Source: Parafrankia soli
GTDB lineage: Bacteria; Actinomycetota; Actinomycetes; Frankiales; Frankiaceae
Reading direction: 5' to 3'
NCBI RefSeq assembly: GCF_001854695.1
Contig: NZ_MAXA01000223.1
Coordinates: 30,833-65,941 of the forward strand
Length of the DNA stretch: 35,109 nucleotides
This document shows positions 19,314-26,253 of the stretch, one piece after another (positions within the stretch are counted from its first letter, which is position 1; every line of letters starts with the position of its first letter). The notes beneath the pieces are model-generated. The model saw nothing but the letters and a program-made list of their open reading frames with translations. It did no database searches and was not told where the DNA came from. The position numbers and the translations under genes are program-made.

Positions 19314-19350
19314 CCTCCTTCCCCGCCTCACTGGACGGTCCTTAAAGGAG
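19314..19350 (-). promoter_or_regulatory. Candidate PyrR-binding RNA hairpin masking the pyrR ribosome binding site
   Basis: On the minus strand the leader contains GTCCAGTGAGGC (19325-19336), which agrees closely with the PyrR-binding loop consensus ARUCCNGNGAGGYU (12 of 14 positions). It is enclosed by a short CCG/CGG stem, and further out CTCCTT (19345-19350) can pair with AAGGAG (19315-19320), which is the pyrR Shine-Dalgarno itself. PyrR bound with UMP or UTP would stabilise the hairpin and block translation, the mechanism reported for mycobacterial pyrR. Confidence 0.7.
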
Positions 19351-19361
19351 CGGTCAACGCG

Positions 19362-19367
19362 ACGGTA
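19362..19367 (-). promoter_or_regulatory. Candidate -10 element for the pyr operon
   Basis: The minus strand reads TACCGT, fitting TANNNT. Transcription from about 19355 would give a leader of about 50 bases that starts just before the CTCCTT arm of the proposed PyrR hairpin, a sensible architecture. The -35 is poor. An alternative TACGGT at 19548-19553 would give a leader of about 235 bases and would touch the BldD-like site. Confidence 0.3.
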
Positions 19368-19535
19368 CCAGCCGCCTCCGGGCCCAAGGGACCGGTCGAG
19401 CAGGCCTGAGGGCCGGGGCCACGCAAGACGTCGGCCCGGTACGGACGGATTCCGCGGACGCTTCGACCAGCCCGCGAGAGCCGTTGCTGAGAGTGACACG
19501 GGTCACGATGCTCCGCATACCGAGCATCAAAATCG

Positions 19536-19548
19536 TCACTACACGTCA
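19536..19548. promoter_or_regulatory. BldD-like operator
   Basis: TCACTACACGTCA fits the two half-sites of the BldD consensus TNAC-N5-GTNA at all fixed positions; the preferred central bases (C, A/T, G) are not matched. It lies about 150 bases upstream of the candidate bldD promoter and overlaps a possible distal pyrR -10. BldD is known to bind its own promoter in Streptomyces, so autoregulation is the simplest reading. Confidence 0.45.
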
Positions 19549-19673
19549 CCGTAGATAGACGAAACGCACCGGCCGGCGCCCCATCCGGGAAGTACCAGCG
19601 GCGCTAATGCCAGCCGCAACCAGGAGGCTACAGAAAGTGGTACAAAGAAAGAGGCGACACGACCCCCCGGGTG

Positions 19674-19702
19674 TCGAGCCTCAACCTGGCGGGCACTACT
19701 AT
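19674..19702 (+). promoter_or_regulatory. Candidate bldD promoter
   Basis: TCGAGC (19674-19679) and TACTAT (19697-19702) are spaced by 17 bases. The -10 is good and the -35 weak. Transcription would begin about 58 bases before the ATG. The -35 overlaps the right arm of the CGACAC/GTGTCG inverted repeat, which could be an operator. Confidence 0.4.
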
Positions 19703-19767
19703 CGGTAACCGCCGGCGGCAAGAGCCCCGGTTCCAGCTGATCGACCACGACAGGAGTGGGCACTTCG

Positions 19768-20265
19768 ATGTCCGACTATGCGAAGGCGCTCGGTGCTCGG
19801 CTGCGCGCGATACGCACCCAGCAGGGGCTCTCGCTTCATGGCGTCGAGGAGAAGTCGCACGGTCGCTGGAAGGCCGTCGTGGTGGGCTCCTACGAGCGTG
19901 GAGACCGCGCCGTCACCGTCCAGCGCCTGTCTGAACTGGCCGAGTTCTACGGCGTGCCGGTAGGGGAGCTGCTCCCCGAAGGCTCCACCGTGGCGCCCCT
20001 CGAGCAGTCCCCGCGCATCGTCCTCGACCTTGAACGTCTCGCGCAGGTTCCCAAGGAGCAGGGCGGTCCGCTCGCGCGGTACGCGGCCACCATCCAGAGC
20101 CAGCGCGGCGACTACAACGGCCGGGTGCTCTCAATCCGTTACGAGGACCTGCGTTCCCTCGCGGTCATCTACGACACCTCCCCGAGCAAGCTCACCGAGC
20201 AGCTCGTGTCCTGGGGTGTTCTCTCACCGGAGCAGGGCAGCGAGCCGGCCGCGTCGGACGCCTAG
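19768..20265 (+). CDS. bldD: Developmental transcription regulator BldD
   Basis: Master regulator of actinobacterial development; c-di-GMP binding drives dimerisation and DNA binding, repressing sporulation genes during growth. The 165-residue product has an XRE-type helix-turn-helix (about 8-70, LGARLRAIRTQQGLSLHGVE then VVVGSYERGDRAVTVQRL), nearly identical to Streptomyces BldD. The C-terminal domain has the c-di-GMP signature RGD-X8-RxxD: RGD at 113-115 and RYED at 124-127 (Streptomyces has RQDD). The ATG at 19768 gives the family N-terminus; AGGAG lies 11 bases upstream, rather far. It is the only plus-strand gene: divergent from pyrR and convergent with nusB. Confidence 0.97.
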   Translation: MSDYAKALGARLRAIRTQQGLSLHGVEEKSHGRWKAVVVGSYERGDRAVTVQRLSELAEFYGVPVGELLPEGSTVAPLEQSPRIVLDLERLAQVPKEQGGPLARYAATIQSQRGDYNGRVLSIRYEDLRSLAVIYDTSPSKLTEQLVSWGVLSPEQGSEPAASDA

Positions 20266-20289
20266 TCCCGCTGTCGGCTGGTTCCACAC

Positions 20290-20314
20290 CCGGATGCCCG
20301 GCCCGGGCATCCGG
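20290..20314. terminator. Perfect hairpin after bldD
   Basis: CCGGATGCCCGG (20290-20301) and CCGGGCATCCGG (20303-20314) form a perfect 12-bp inverted repeat around a single C, 25 bases after the bldD stop. It lacks a T-tract. It probably marks the end of the bldD transcript. Confidence 0.65.
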
Positions 20315-20389
20315 ACGCACCAGGCACCACGGGCGGACGGTCACCGGGGGGTACCGTCGCTCCGCTCCACCACCCAGCGGTGGCACGCA

Positions 20390-20410
20390 CAGCACCAGCA
20401 CCAGCACCAG
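20390..20410. repeat. CAGCAC hexamer run
   Basis: Three and a half perfect copies of CAGCAC lie in the non-coding region between the two hairpins that separate bldD and nusB. It is a simple-sequence run without an obvious function. Confidence 0.85.
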
Positions 20411-20428
20411 GGATCTTCTGGGGGACGA

Positions 20429-20458
20429 CCCGGTACGTCACATCCGTGACGTACCGGG
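20429..20458. terminator. Perfect 13-bp hairpin between bldD and nusB
   Basis: CCCGGTACGTCAC (20429-20441) and GTGACGTACCGGG (20446-20458) are perfect complements with the loop ATCC. It lies 40 bases past the nusB stop and 163 past bldD, so it can serve as a terminator for either strand, most likely nusB. No T-tract. The centre GTCAC-ATCC-GTGAC also looks like a protein-binding palindrome. Confidence 0.6.
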
Positions 20459-20497
20459 ACACCGCGCAGACTCAGGCGCGAGCCTCGGTACGCGAGC

Positions 20498-20962
20498 TCA
20501 GGCCTCGGCCGACTCGCCGCCCACGGCCTCAGCCGCCCCAGCTGCCCGAGGGCTTCCCTCCGGCACCGGTTTCTCCTTGAGCAGGCTCGCCAGCAGGCCG
20601 TTGACGAATGCCGGCGACCGCTCGGTGGAGATCGTCTTGGCCAGCCGCACCGCCTCGTCGATCACGACCCGGTCCGGCACGTCGGAACGCCAGAACAGCT
20701 CCAGCACCGCGATCCGGAGGATGTTCCGGTCCACCGGGGGCATCCGGTCCAGTGTCCAGCCCTGGGCGAACCGGGCGATGTGCGCGTCTATCTCGGCCAG
20801 GTGGGCCACCACGCCCTCGACGAGGTCCGAGGTGTAGTCCGGCACCGGCGGGTCGGCCTGCGCCCGGTGCGCGGCAAGGGTCTCCATCGCCCGCACCGAG
20901 CGCATGTCCGCCTCGTAGAGGACGTCCAGCGCCCGCTTGCGGGCCTTGGACCTGGCGCTCAG
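20498..20962 (-). CDS. nusB: Transcription antitermination factor NusB
   Basis: RNA-binding factor that with NusE binds boxA and supports antitermination, chiefly of rRNA operons. From 20962 it is 154 residues. The NusB fold is clear: [18 protein letters not shown] at the N-terminus, then [45 protein letters not shown] and FVNGLLASL. The conserved first segment lies upstream of the first ATG (20905) and the frame has no ATG, GTG or TTG there. The only plausible start is CTG at 20962, overlapping the efp stop as CTGA, just as GTGA and ATGA overlaps join other genes here. Starting at 20905 would remove helix 1. The C-terminal tail is Ala/Glu-rich. Confidence 0.88.
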   Translation of the reverse strand: MSARSKARKRALDVLYEADMRSVRAMETLAAHRAQADPPVPDYTSDLVEGVVAHLAEIDAHIARFAQGWTLDRMPPVDRNILRIAVLELFWRSDVPDRVVIDEAVRLAKTISTERSPAFVNGLLASLLKEKPVPEGSPRAAGAAEAVGGESAEA

Positions 20963-21522
20963 CTCGTCACCCGGCCCAGGTACCGGCCGTCGCGGGTGTC
21001 GACCTTGACCTTCTCGCCGGTGGTGATGAACAGCGGCACCTGGATGTTCGCGCCGGTCTCGAGCGTCGCCGGCTTGGTGCCGCCGGTCGAGCGGTCGCCC
21101 TGGACGCCCGGGTCCGTCGCGGAGATGGTCAGCTCGACGCTCGCCGGAAGCTCGACGTACAGCGGCGCGTCGTCGTGCAGCGCGACGGTGGCAATCGTGT
21201 TCTCCAGCATGTAGTCGGCAACCCCGCCGACCACTCCCGGAGGGACCGGGATCTGGTCGTACGACTCGCTGTCCATGAACACGAAGTCGGCGCCGTCACG
21301 GTAGAGGTAGGTCATCTCGCGGCGGTCGACGGTCGCGACGTCCACCTTGATTCCGGCGTTGAACGTCCGGTCGACCACCTTGCCGGTGAGCACGTTCTTC
21401 AGCGTCGTCCGGACGAACGCCCCGCCCTTGCCCGGCTTGACGTGCTGGAATCCGACGACGTTCCACAACACCCCGTCGATGTCGAGCGTCATGCCGTTCT
21501 TCAGGTCGTTCGTTGTCGCCAC
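20959..21522 (-). CDS. efp: Translation elongation factor P
   Basis: Binds the ribosome between the P and E sites and relieves stalling at polyproline stretches; this proline-rich proteome would need it. The 187-residue protein has the three-domain EF-P layout: [17 protein letters not shown], the domain I tip loop [10 protein letters not shown] with the Lys usually modified or contacting the t[18 protein letters not shown] and the C-terminal domain ending [16 protein letters not shown] at 21522 follows GGAGAG. It sits between aroB and nusB, a common actinobacterial arrangement, and its stop overlaps the proposed nusB start. Confidence 0.97.
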   Translation of the reverse strand: MATTNDLKNGMTLDIDGVLWNVVGFQHVKPGKGGAFVRTTLKNVLTGKVVDRTFNAGIKVDVATVDRREMTYLYRDGADFVFMDSESYDQIPVPPGVVGGVADYMLENTIATVALHDDAPLYVELPASVELTISATDPGVQGDRSTGGTKPATLETGANIQVPLFITTGEKVKVDTRDGRYLGRVTS

Positions 21523-21542
21523 TGCGCGTGTCTCTCCGTTCC

Positions 21543-21602
21543 GGTCGCCGTCCGGCCGATCGCCGTAGGCCTAATCGCCGTATGACCGATCGCCGTGTTG
21601 TC
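21543..21602. repeat. Four 15-bp direct repeats in the efp leader
   Basis: The core TCGCCGT recurs at exact 15-base intervals, units starting at 21543, 21558, 21573 and 21588 (for example GATCGCCGTAGGCCT and AATCGCCGTATGACC). They lie 20-80 bases upstream of the efp GTG, between aroB and efp. The function is unknown. Confidence 0.85.
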
Positions 21603-21731
21603 GACCGACCGTCAGCTGGTCGATCGCCGGCCCGCCGCCCGTCACCGGGTCAGGCCGCGGCAAAGTCTACAGATCGAGGGCATGGCCGCCTCGCAGCCCA
21701 CGGCGGACCACGCGCGGTGCCAGCCGAACGG

Positions 21732-22847
21732 TCAGCTCCCGGTAGCGCTCACACCGCCCGCGGCGACCGAGCCGTACGCGGCCAGCAGCAGGCCGGGCTC
21801 GGGATCGTCGAATCCGCGCGGCCGGCCGAGCGCTTCGAGCACAACGAAACGCAACCGCCGGCCCCGGGTCTTCTTGTCGACCCGCATCGCGTCGAGCAAC
21901 GCCGGCCAGCGGTCCCCCCGGTACTCCACCGGCAGCCCGATGGCCCGCAGCAGCTCGCGGTGGCGATCGGCGGTCGCGCGGTCGAGCCCGGCGACGAGCC
22001 GGGAGAGCTCGGCGGCGAAGACCATGCCGACCGAGACCGCCGCGCCGTGCCGCCAGGAGAAGTTCTCGACCTTCTCGATCGCGTGGGCGAGGGTGTGCCC
22101 GTAGTTCAGGATCTCGCGCCGGCCGGCCTCGCGCGGGTCGCCGGACACCACCGCCGCCTTGACCCGGATCGACCGCTCGACGAGCTCGGGCAGCCGCGCC
22201 GACCCGGTCGGATCGGCCTCCAGCAGCTCGAGGATGCGCGGATCGGCGATGAACCCGGCCTTGACGACCTCGGCGAGCCCGGCCCGGACCTCGACCGCCG
22301 GCAAACTGGCCAGGGTCGACAGGTCACAGAGCACCGCCAGCGGCTGGTGGAAGGCGCCGACGAGGTTCTTGCCCGCCTCGATGTCGATACCCGTCTTGCC
22401 GCCGACCGCCGCATCGACCATCCCGAGCACGGTGGTGGGCACCTGGATGACGTCGACACCACGCAGCCAGCCCGCCGCGGCGAACCCGGCCAGGTCGGTC
22501 GTCGTCCCGCCGCCGAGCCCGACCACCAGGTCGTCGCGGGTGAAGCCGACACGGCCGAGGGCGTCCCAGCAGGCGCCCGCGACCCGCAGCTGCTTGGCCT
22601 CCTCGCCGTCCGGCACCTCGAACGCGTGCGTCTCGACGCCGGCACCGGCGCCGGCCCGCAGCTCGGCGATGACCGCCGCGGCGGTGGCCCGCAGCGCTCG
22701 CGGGTGAATGACCATGACCCGGGTGCGCCCCGCGGCCAGCGCCGGTAGCTCGCAGAGGGCGCCCTCGCCCAGCACCACGTCGTAGGCCCGGTCACCGGAC
22801 GGGGTGACCTGGATGCGGACCATGTCGGAAACCTTCATCGCGCACAT
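21732..22847 (-). CDS. aroB: 3-Dehydroquinate synthase
   Basis: Converts DAHP to 3-dehydroquinate, second step of the shikimate pathway, using NAD and a divalent metal. The 371-residue protein shows the NAD-binding glycine motif LGGGTTTDLAGFAA, the active-site segment VPTTVLGMVDAAVGGKTGID with the phosphate-binding Lys, a Glu in LAEVVKAGFI and the metal-ligand His in ILNYGHTLAHAIE. Length is normal. ATG at 22847 overlaps the aroK TGA by one base (TGATG). ATGs nine and 25 bases downstream are possible alternatives. Confidence 0.97.
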   Translation of the reverse strand: MCAMKVSDMVRIQVTPSGDRAYDVVLGEGALCELPALAAGRTRVMVIHPRALRATAAAVIAELRAGAGAGVETHAFEVPDGEEAKQLRVAGACWDALGRVGFTRDDLVVGLGGGTTTDLAGFAAAGWLRGVDVIQVPTTVLGMVDAAVGGKTGIDIEAGKNLVGAFHQPLAVLCDLSTLASLPAVEVRAGLAEVVKAGFIADPRILELLEADPTGSARLPELVERSIRVKAAVVSGDPREAGRREILNYGHTLAHAIEKVENFSWRHGAAVSVGMVFAAELSRLVAGLDRATADRHRELLRAIGLPVEYRGDRWPALLDAMRVDKKTRGRRLRFVVLEALGRPRGFDDPEPGLLLAAYGSVAAGGVSATGS

Positions 22848-23410
22848 CAGTGCCCCGCCCTCCCGGCGAGCTCGATCAGGATCGCGGCGACGACGTCGTC
22901 GATCCCGAGGGCGGCGGTGTCCACGGTGATCGCGGCCACCTCCTCGTACAGCGGACGGCGGGCCTTCAGCAGCGCGGCCAGCCGGGTCCGCGGGCCCTCC
23001 ACGAGCAGCGGCCGGTCGCGCGCGAGCCCGACCCGCTTCGCCGCGTCAGACGCGGTCACGTCGAGGTAGACGACCCAGTGCCGGGCCAGCTCCGCGCGGA
23101 CGCCGGCGTCCAGCACTGCCCCGCCGCCCAGGGCGAGCACACCCGGGTGCTCGGCCAGGGCGGTCAGCACCGCCGCCCGCTCCGCCGCGCGGAAGTACTC
23201 CTCGCCGTGCTCCAGGAACACGTCCGAGACGCTCATTCCGAGGTTCGACTCGACATCGGCGTCGGTGTCGCGGAAGGCCACCCCGAGGCGCGCCGCGACC
23301 GCCATACCGACGGTGCTCTTACCCGCCCCCGGCGCGCCGACCAGCACGGCGACCGGGCCGGACACAGCTGCCCCCGGCCCGTCGGCCCGCGCCCCGCTCT
23401 CCGCGCGCAT
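22847..23410 (-). CDS. aroK: Shikimate kinase
   Basis: Phosphorylates shikimate at the 3-hydroxyl with ATP, fifth step of the pathway. The 187-residue product has the Walker A loop GAPGAGKST (25-33), the shikimate/Mg-binding DTDADVE, FRAAERAAV (substrate Arg), the LALGGGAV glycine motif and the lid with RDRPLL. The first 17 residues are a non-conserved extension; a GTG at SGPVAVLVG is an alternative start. ATG at 23410 is 2 bases after the aroC stop, and its own stop overlaps aroB, so aroC-aroK-aroB are one unit. Confidence 0.97.
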   Translation of the reverse strand: MRAESGARADGPGAAVSGPVAVLVGAPGAGKSTVGMAVAARLGVAFRDTDADVESNLGMSVSDVFLEHGEEYFRAAERAAVLTALAEHPGVLALGGGAVLDAGVRAELARHWVVYLDVTASDAAKRVGLARDRPLLVEGPRTRLAALLKARRPLYEEVAAITVDTAALGIDDVVAAILIELAGRAGH

Positions 23411-23412
23411 GG

Positions 23413-24597
23413 TCAACGCACCGCCAGCGACTTCAGGTAGCCCTCGTAGTTGCGCCGGGTCTCCTCCACCGAGTCGCCGCCGAACTTCTCCAGCGCCGCG
23501 CCGGCGAGCACGAGGGCGACCATCGCCTCGGCGACCACGCCGGCCGCCGGCACCGCGCACACGTCCGACCGCTGGGCGATGGCGACCGCCGGGTCGCCGG
23601 TGGCGACGTCGATCGTGGCCAGCGGCTTCGACAGGGACGAGATCGGCTTCATCGCCGCGCGGACGCGCAGCGGCTCGCCCGTCGTCATCCCGCCCTCGAC
23701 GCCGCCGGCGCGATCGCTGGCCCGCCGGACCCGCCGGCCCGGCCCCTCGAGCGGCTCGATCTCGTCGTGGGCGACCGATCCGCGCCGGCGCGCGGTGCGG
23801 AAACCGTCACCGAACTCGACGCCCTTGATCGCCTGGATGCCCATCAGCTCGCCGGCGAGCCGCGCGTCGAGCCGGCGGTCGCCGTGGACGTAGCTCCCCA
23901 GCCCCGGCGGGCAGCCGTAGGCCAGCACCTCGACGATGCCGCCGAGGGTGTCCGCGTCGCGGTGGGCGGCGTCGATCTCGGCGACCATGAGCGCGCTGCT
24001 GGCCGGGTCGGCACAGCGCACCGGGTCGGCGTCGACGACGGCCAACGAGGTCGGCGGCGGCGTGCCGGGTGGCACCTCGACCGCGCCGATCGCGACGACG
24101 TGCGAGACCACCTCGATGCCGTACGCCTGGCGCAGCAGCGCCCTGGCGACCGTGCCCAGCGCGACCCGGGCGGCCGTCTCCCGGGCGCTCGCCCGCTCCA
24201 GCACCGGCCGCGCGTCGTCGAAGCCGTACTTCTGCATGCCGGCGAGGTCGGCGTGACCCGGGCGCGGGCGGGTGAGCGGGGCGTTGCGGCCCAACCCCTC
24301 CAGCTCCGCCGGGTCGATCGGGTCGGGCGCCATCACCCGCTCCCACTTCGGCCACTCGGTGTTGCGCACGACGACGCTCACCGGGCCGCCCAGGCTGACC
24401 CCGTGCCGCAGGCCGCCGAGCAGCTCGATCTCATCCTGCTCGAACTTCATCCGGGCGCCGCGACCGTGGCCGAGACGGCGCCGGGCCAGCTCGGCGCCGA
24501 TGTCCGCGCTGGACACCCGGATGCCCGCCGGCAACCCCTCGACCGTCGCAACCAGTGCGGGGCCGTGTGACTCCCCCGCTGTCAACCAACGCACCAT
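23413..24597 (-). CDS. aroC: Chorismate synthase
   Basis: Eliminates phosphate from EPSP to give chorismate, the last shikimate step; it needs reduced FMN. The 394-residue protein carries the family signatures [47 protein letters not shown] and [13 protein letters not shown], with the FMN-binding [15 protein letters not shown] near the C-terminus. Length is typical. ATG at 24597 gives [12 protein letters not shown]. It is 58 bases downstream of the prepilin peptidase gene and leads directly into aroK. Confidence 0.98.
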   Translation of the reverse strand: MVRWLTAGESHGPALVATVEGLPAGIRVSSADIGAELARRRLGHGRGARMKFEQDEIELLGGLRHGVSLGGPVSVVVRNTEWPKWERVMAPDPIDPAELEGLGRNAPLTRPRPGHADLAGMQKYGFDDARPVLERASARETAARVALGTVARALLRQAYGIEVVSHVVAIGAVEVPPGTPPPTSLAVVDADPVRCADPASSALMVAEIDAAHRDADTLGGIVEVLAYGCPPGLGSYVHGDRRLDARLAGELMGIQAIKGVEFGDGFRTARRRGSVAHDEIEPLEGPGRRVRRASDRAGGVEGGMTTGEPLRVRAAMKPISSLSKPLATIDVATGDPAVAIAQRSDVCAVPAAGVVAEAMVALVLAGAALEKFGGDSVEETRRNYEGYLKSLAVR

Positions 24598-24655
24598 GCC
24601 TGCCAGTCTTTCACGGCCGGTCCGGTACGAGCCCCCGTCGCGGGCCGGAGATCGC

Positions 24656-25324
24656 TCAGCCGGCCGGCTCCCAGCCCACGCCGAGCACCGCGATCAGCGC
24701 CCCGAACAGCAGAAACGGGCCGTAGGCGATCGGATCACGGCGGGACACGCGGCGCAGCGCCAGCAGCACGAGGACCACCGCACCGGAGATCATGGTCGTC
24801 GCGACCAGCCACACCACGACGGCCGACCAGCCCAGCCAGCCCGTCGCCACGCCGAGCAGCCCGGCGAGCTTCACGTCCCCCCGCCCCAGCCCGGCCCCCG
24901 GCAGCAGGCGCAGACCCGCGTACAACAGCCAGGCCACGGCGCCGGCGAGCAGCGCCCGCGGCCAGCGGCCGGGCGCGCCCTCGGCCAGCGCGGGCACGGC
25001 GAGCAGCGCGGCCAGCACGGCGTACGAGGGCAGCACGATCACGTCCGGCAGGCGGTGCACCCGCAGGTCCACGGCGGCAAGCACGACCCCGACGACCGTC
25101 AGGTACAGGTACGCGGGCAGACGTCCCGGGTGCGGGTAGGTCGACGCGGCGACGGCGGCGATCAGGACGGCGGTGACGGCGCCGAGCACGGCCGGCGCGG
25201 GGGTCGCCCGGCGCGGCAAACGGCCGTCCACCGGATCGAAGGAGCCGACGACCCGGGGCAGCAGCGGGATCGGCAGCGCGGCGCAGACCGCGGCCGCCAC
25301 GGTGGCGGCGACCACCGTGTTCAC
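24656..25324 (-). CDS. A24-family prepilin peptidase (single-domain)
   Basis: Integral membrane aspartic protease that cleaves type IV pilin-like leader peptides on the cytosolic side. The 222-residue product is almost entirely hydrophobic, with about six transmembrane segments. Both catalytic Asp motifs are visible: [13 protein letters not shown] (first) and [14 protein letters not shown], the GxGDxK motif (second). It lacks the N-terminal methyltransferase domain with its Cys pairs, as is usual in actinobacteria. GTG at 25324 is chosen; a Shine-Dalgarno is weak. The gene between aroE and aroC matches the mycobacterial neighbourhood (Rv2551c beside aroE). No pilin gene is in the window, so the substrate is unknown. 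Confidence 0.88.
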   Translation of the reverse strand: MNTVVAATVAAAVCAALPIPLLPRVVGSFDPVDGRLPRRATPAPAVLGAVTAVLIAAVAASTYPHPGRLPAYLYLTVVGVVLAAVDLRVHRLPDVIVLPSYAVLAALLAVPALAEGAPGRWPRALLAGAVAWLLYAGLRLLPGAGLGRGDVKLAGLLGVATGWLGWSAVVVWLVATTMISGAVVLVLLALRRVSRRDPIAYGPFLLFGALIAVLGVGWEPAG

Positions 25325-25354
25325 CTGACCACCGTGCTCATCCGGCCGCCGGGC

Positions 25355-26251
25355 TCATCCGATCCGGCTCGCGACGCGGGCCGACAGCGCCGCGTGGCCG
25401 GCGGCGAGCAGGACCCGTTCGTCCACCGGGCGGCCGGTGAAGTGGCACACCTGGCCGACCGCCTGGCCGGCCAGCACCTCGAGGCCGCCGACCACCCGCG
25501 CACCGCCGCGGTAGGCGCAGGCCGCCAGCGCCGTGGGCCAGGGGTGGTAGAGGAGCTCCAGCAACGCGCAGGTCACCGGCCACGGGCGACGCGCGAGCTC
25601 GTCGGTCACCCCGGCGGGGGTCGTGGCGACCACCAGGTCCGGCCCAGCCGGCATCCCGCCGCTGAGGATGTCCCAGGGCAGCGCCGTGACCGAGACGCCG
25701 AGCCGGGCGCCGATGCCGACGAGCTCGGCGACCGCGTCGGGGCGGCGCGCCACGATCGCGACCCGGGTGGCACCGGCCCGGGCGAGCGCGGCGACCACCG
25801 CCCGCGCCGTCCCGCCGGCCCCGAGCACCAGCGGCTGGACCGGGGCCGCGCCGCCGGTGAGCCGCCGCAGCGCGTACCCGACGCCGTCGACGTCGGTGTT
25901 GAACCCGGCGAGCCGCCCCTCCTCCCGGACGACCACGGTGTTCACCGCGCCGAGCAGGGCCGCGGTGGGCTCGACGTCGTCAAGCAGGTCGACCGCGGCG
26001 GTCTTGAGCGGCATCGTCAGCGACACCCCGGCCCAGCCGGGCTCGTCGCGCAGGCGGTCGAGCATGCCCGGCAGGCCGGCCTCGTCGCACTCGATCGCCG
26101 TGTAGGTCCAGTCCAGGCCGAGCCGTTCGTAGGCGGCCGCGTGCAGCACCGGGGAGAGGGAGTGACCGATGGGCGAGCCGAGCACCGCCGCCCGCCCGGC
26201 GTGCGGACCCGGCCCGGCCGGCTCCGCACGGTCACGAGAGCTGATCACCAC
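25355..26251 (-). CDS. aroE: Shikimate dehydrogenase
   Basis: NADPH-dependent reduction of 3-dehydroshikimate to shikimate, fourth step of the pathway. The 298-residue protein begins its conserved part with AAVLGSPIGHSLSPVLHAAAY (shikimate-binding Ser pair), then VSLTMPLKTAA with the catalytic Lys, GFNTDVDGVGYA with the catalytic Asp, and the nucleotide-binding loop LGAGGTARAVVAAL. The first 25 residues are not conserved. GTG at 26251 follows GGAGGGG about 10 bases upstream and lies 2 bases after the mltG stop; a second GTG follows at once. Confidence 0.95.
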   Translation of the reverse strand: MVISSRDRAEPAGPGPHAGRAAVLGSPIGHSLSPVLHAAAYERLGLDWTYTAIECDEAGLPGMLDRLRDEPGWAGVSLTMPLKTAAVDLLDDVEPTAALLGAVNTVVVREEGRLAGFNTDVDGVGYALRRLTGGAAPVQPLVLGAGGTARAVVAALARAGATRVAIVARRPDAVAELVGIGARLGVSVTALPWDILSGGMPAGPDLVVATTPAGVTDELARRPWPVTCALLELLYHPWPTALAACAYRGGARVVGGLEVLAGQAVGQVCHFTGRPVDERVLLAAGHAALSARVASRIG

Positions 26252-26253
26252 GG

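Larger units (their letters stand above)
19306..19767. other. Divergent control region between pyrR and bldD
   Basis: This 462-base region has no convincing gene. From the pyrR side it holds the PyrR hairpin, a candidate -10, a GTGAC-N4-GTCAC palindrome (19493-19506), a 7-bp inverted repeat GATGCTC/GAGCATC (about 19506-19527), the BldD-like site (19536-19548), an inverted repeat CGACAC/GTGTCG (19655-19676) and a candidate bldD promoter. It is noticeably less GC-rich than its surroundings near 19500-19560 and 19620-19650. Confidence 0.7.
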
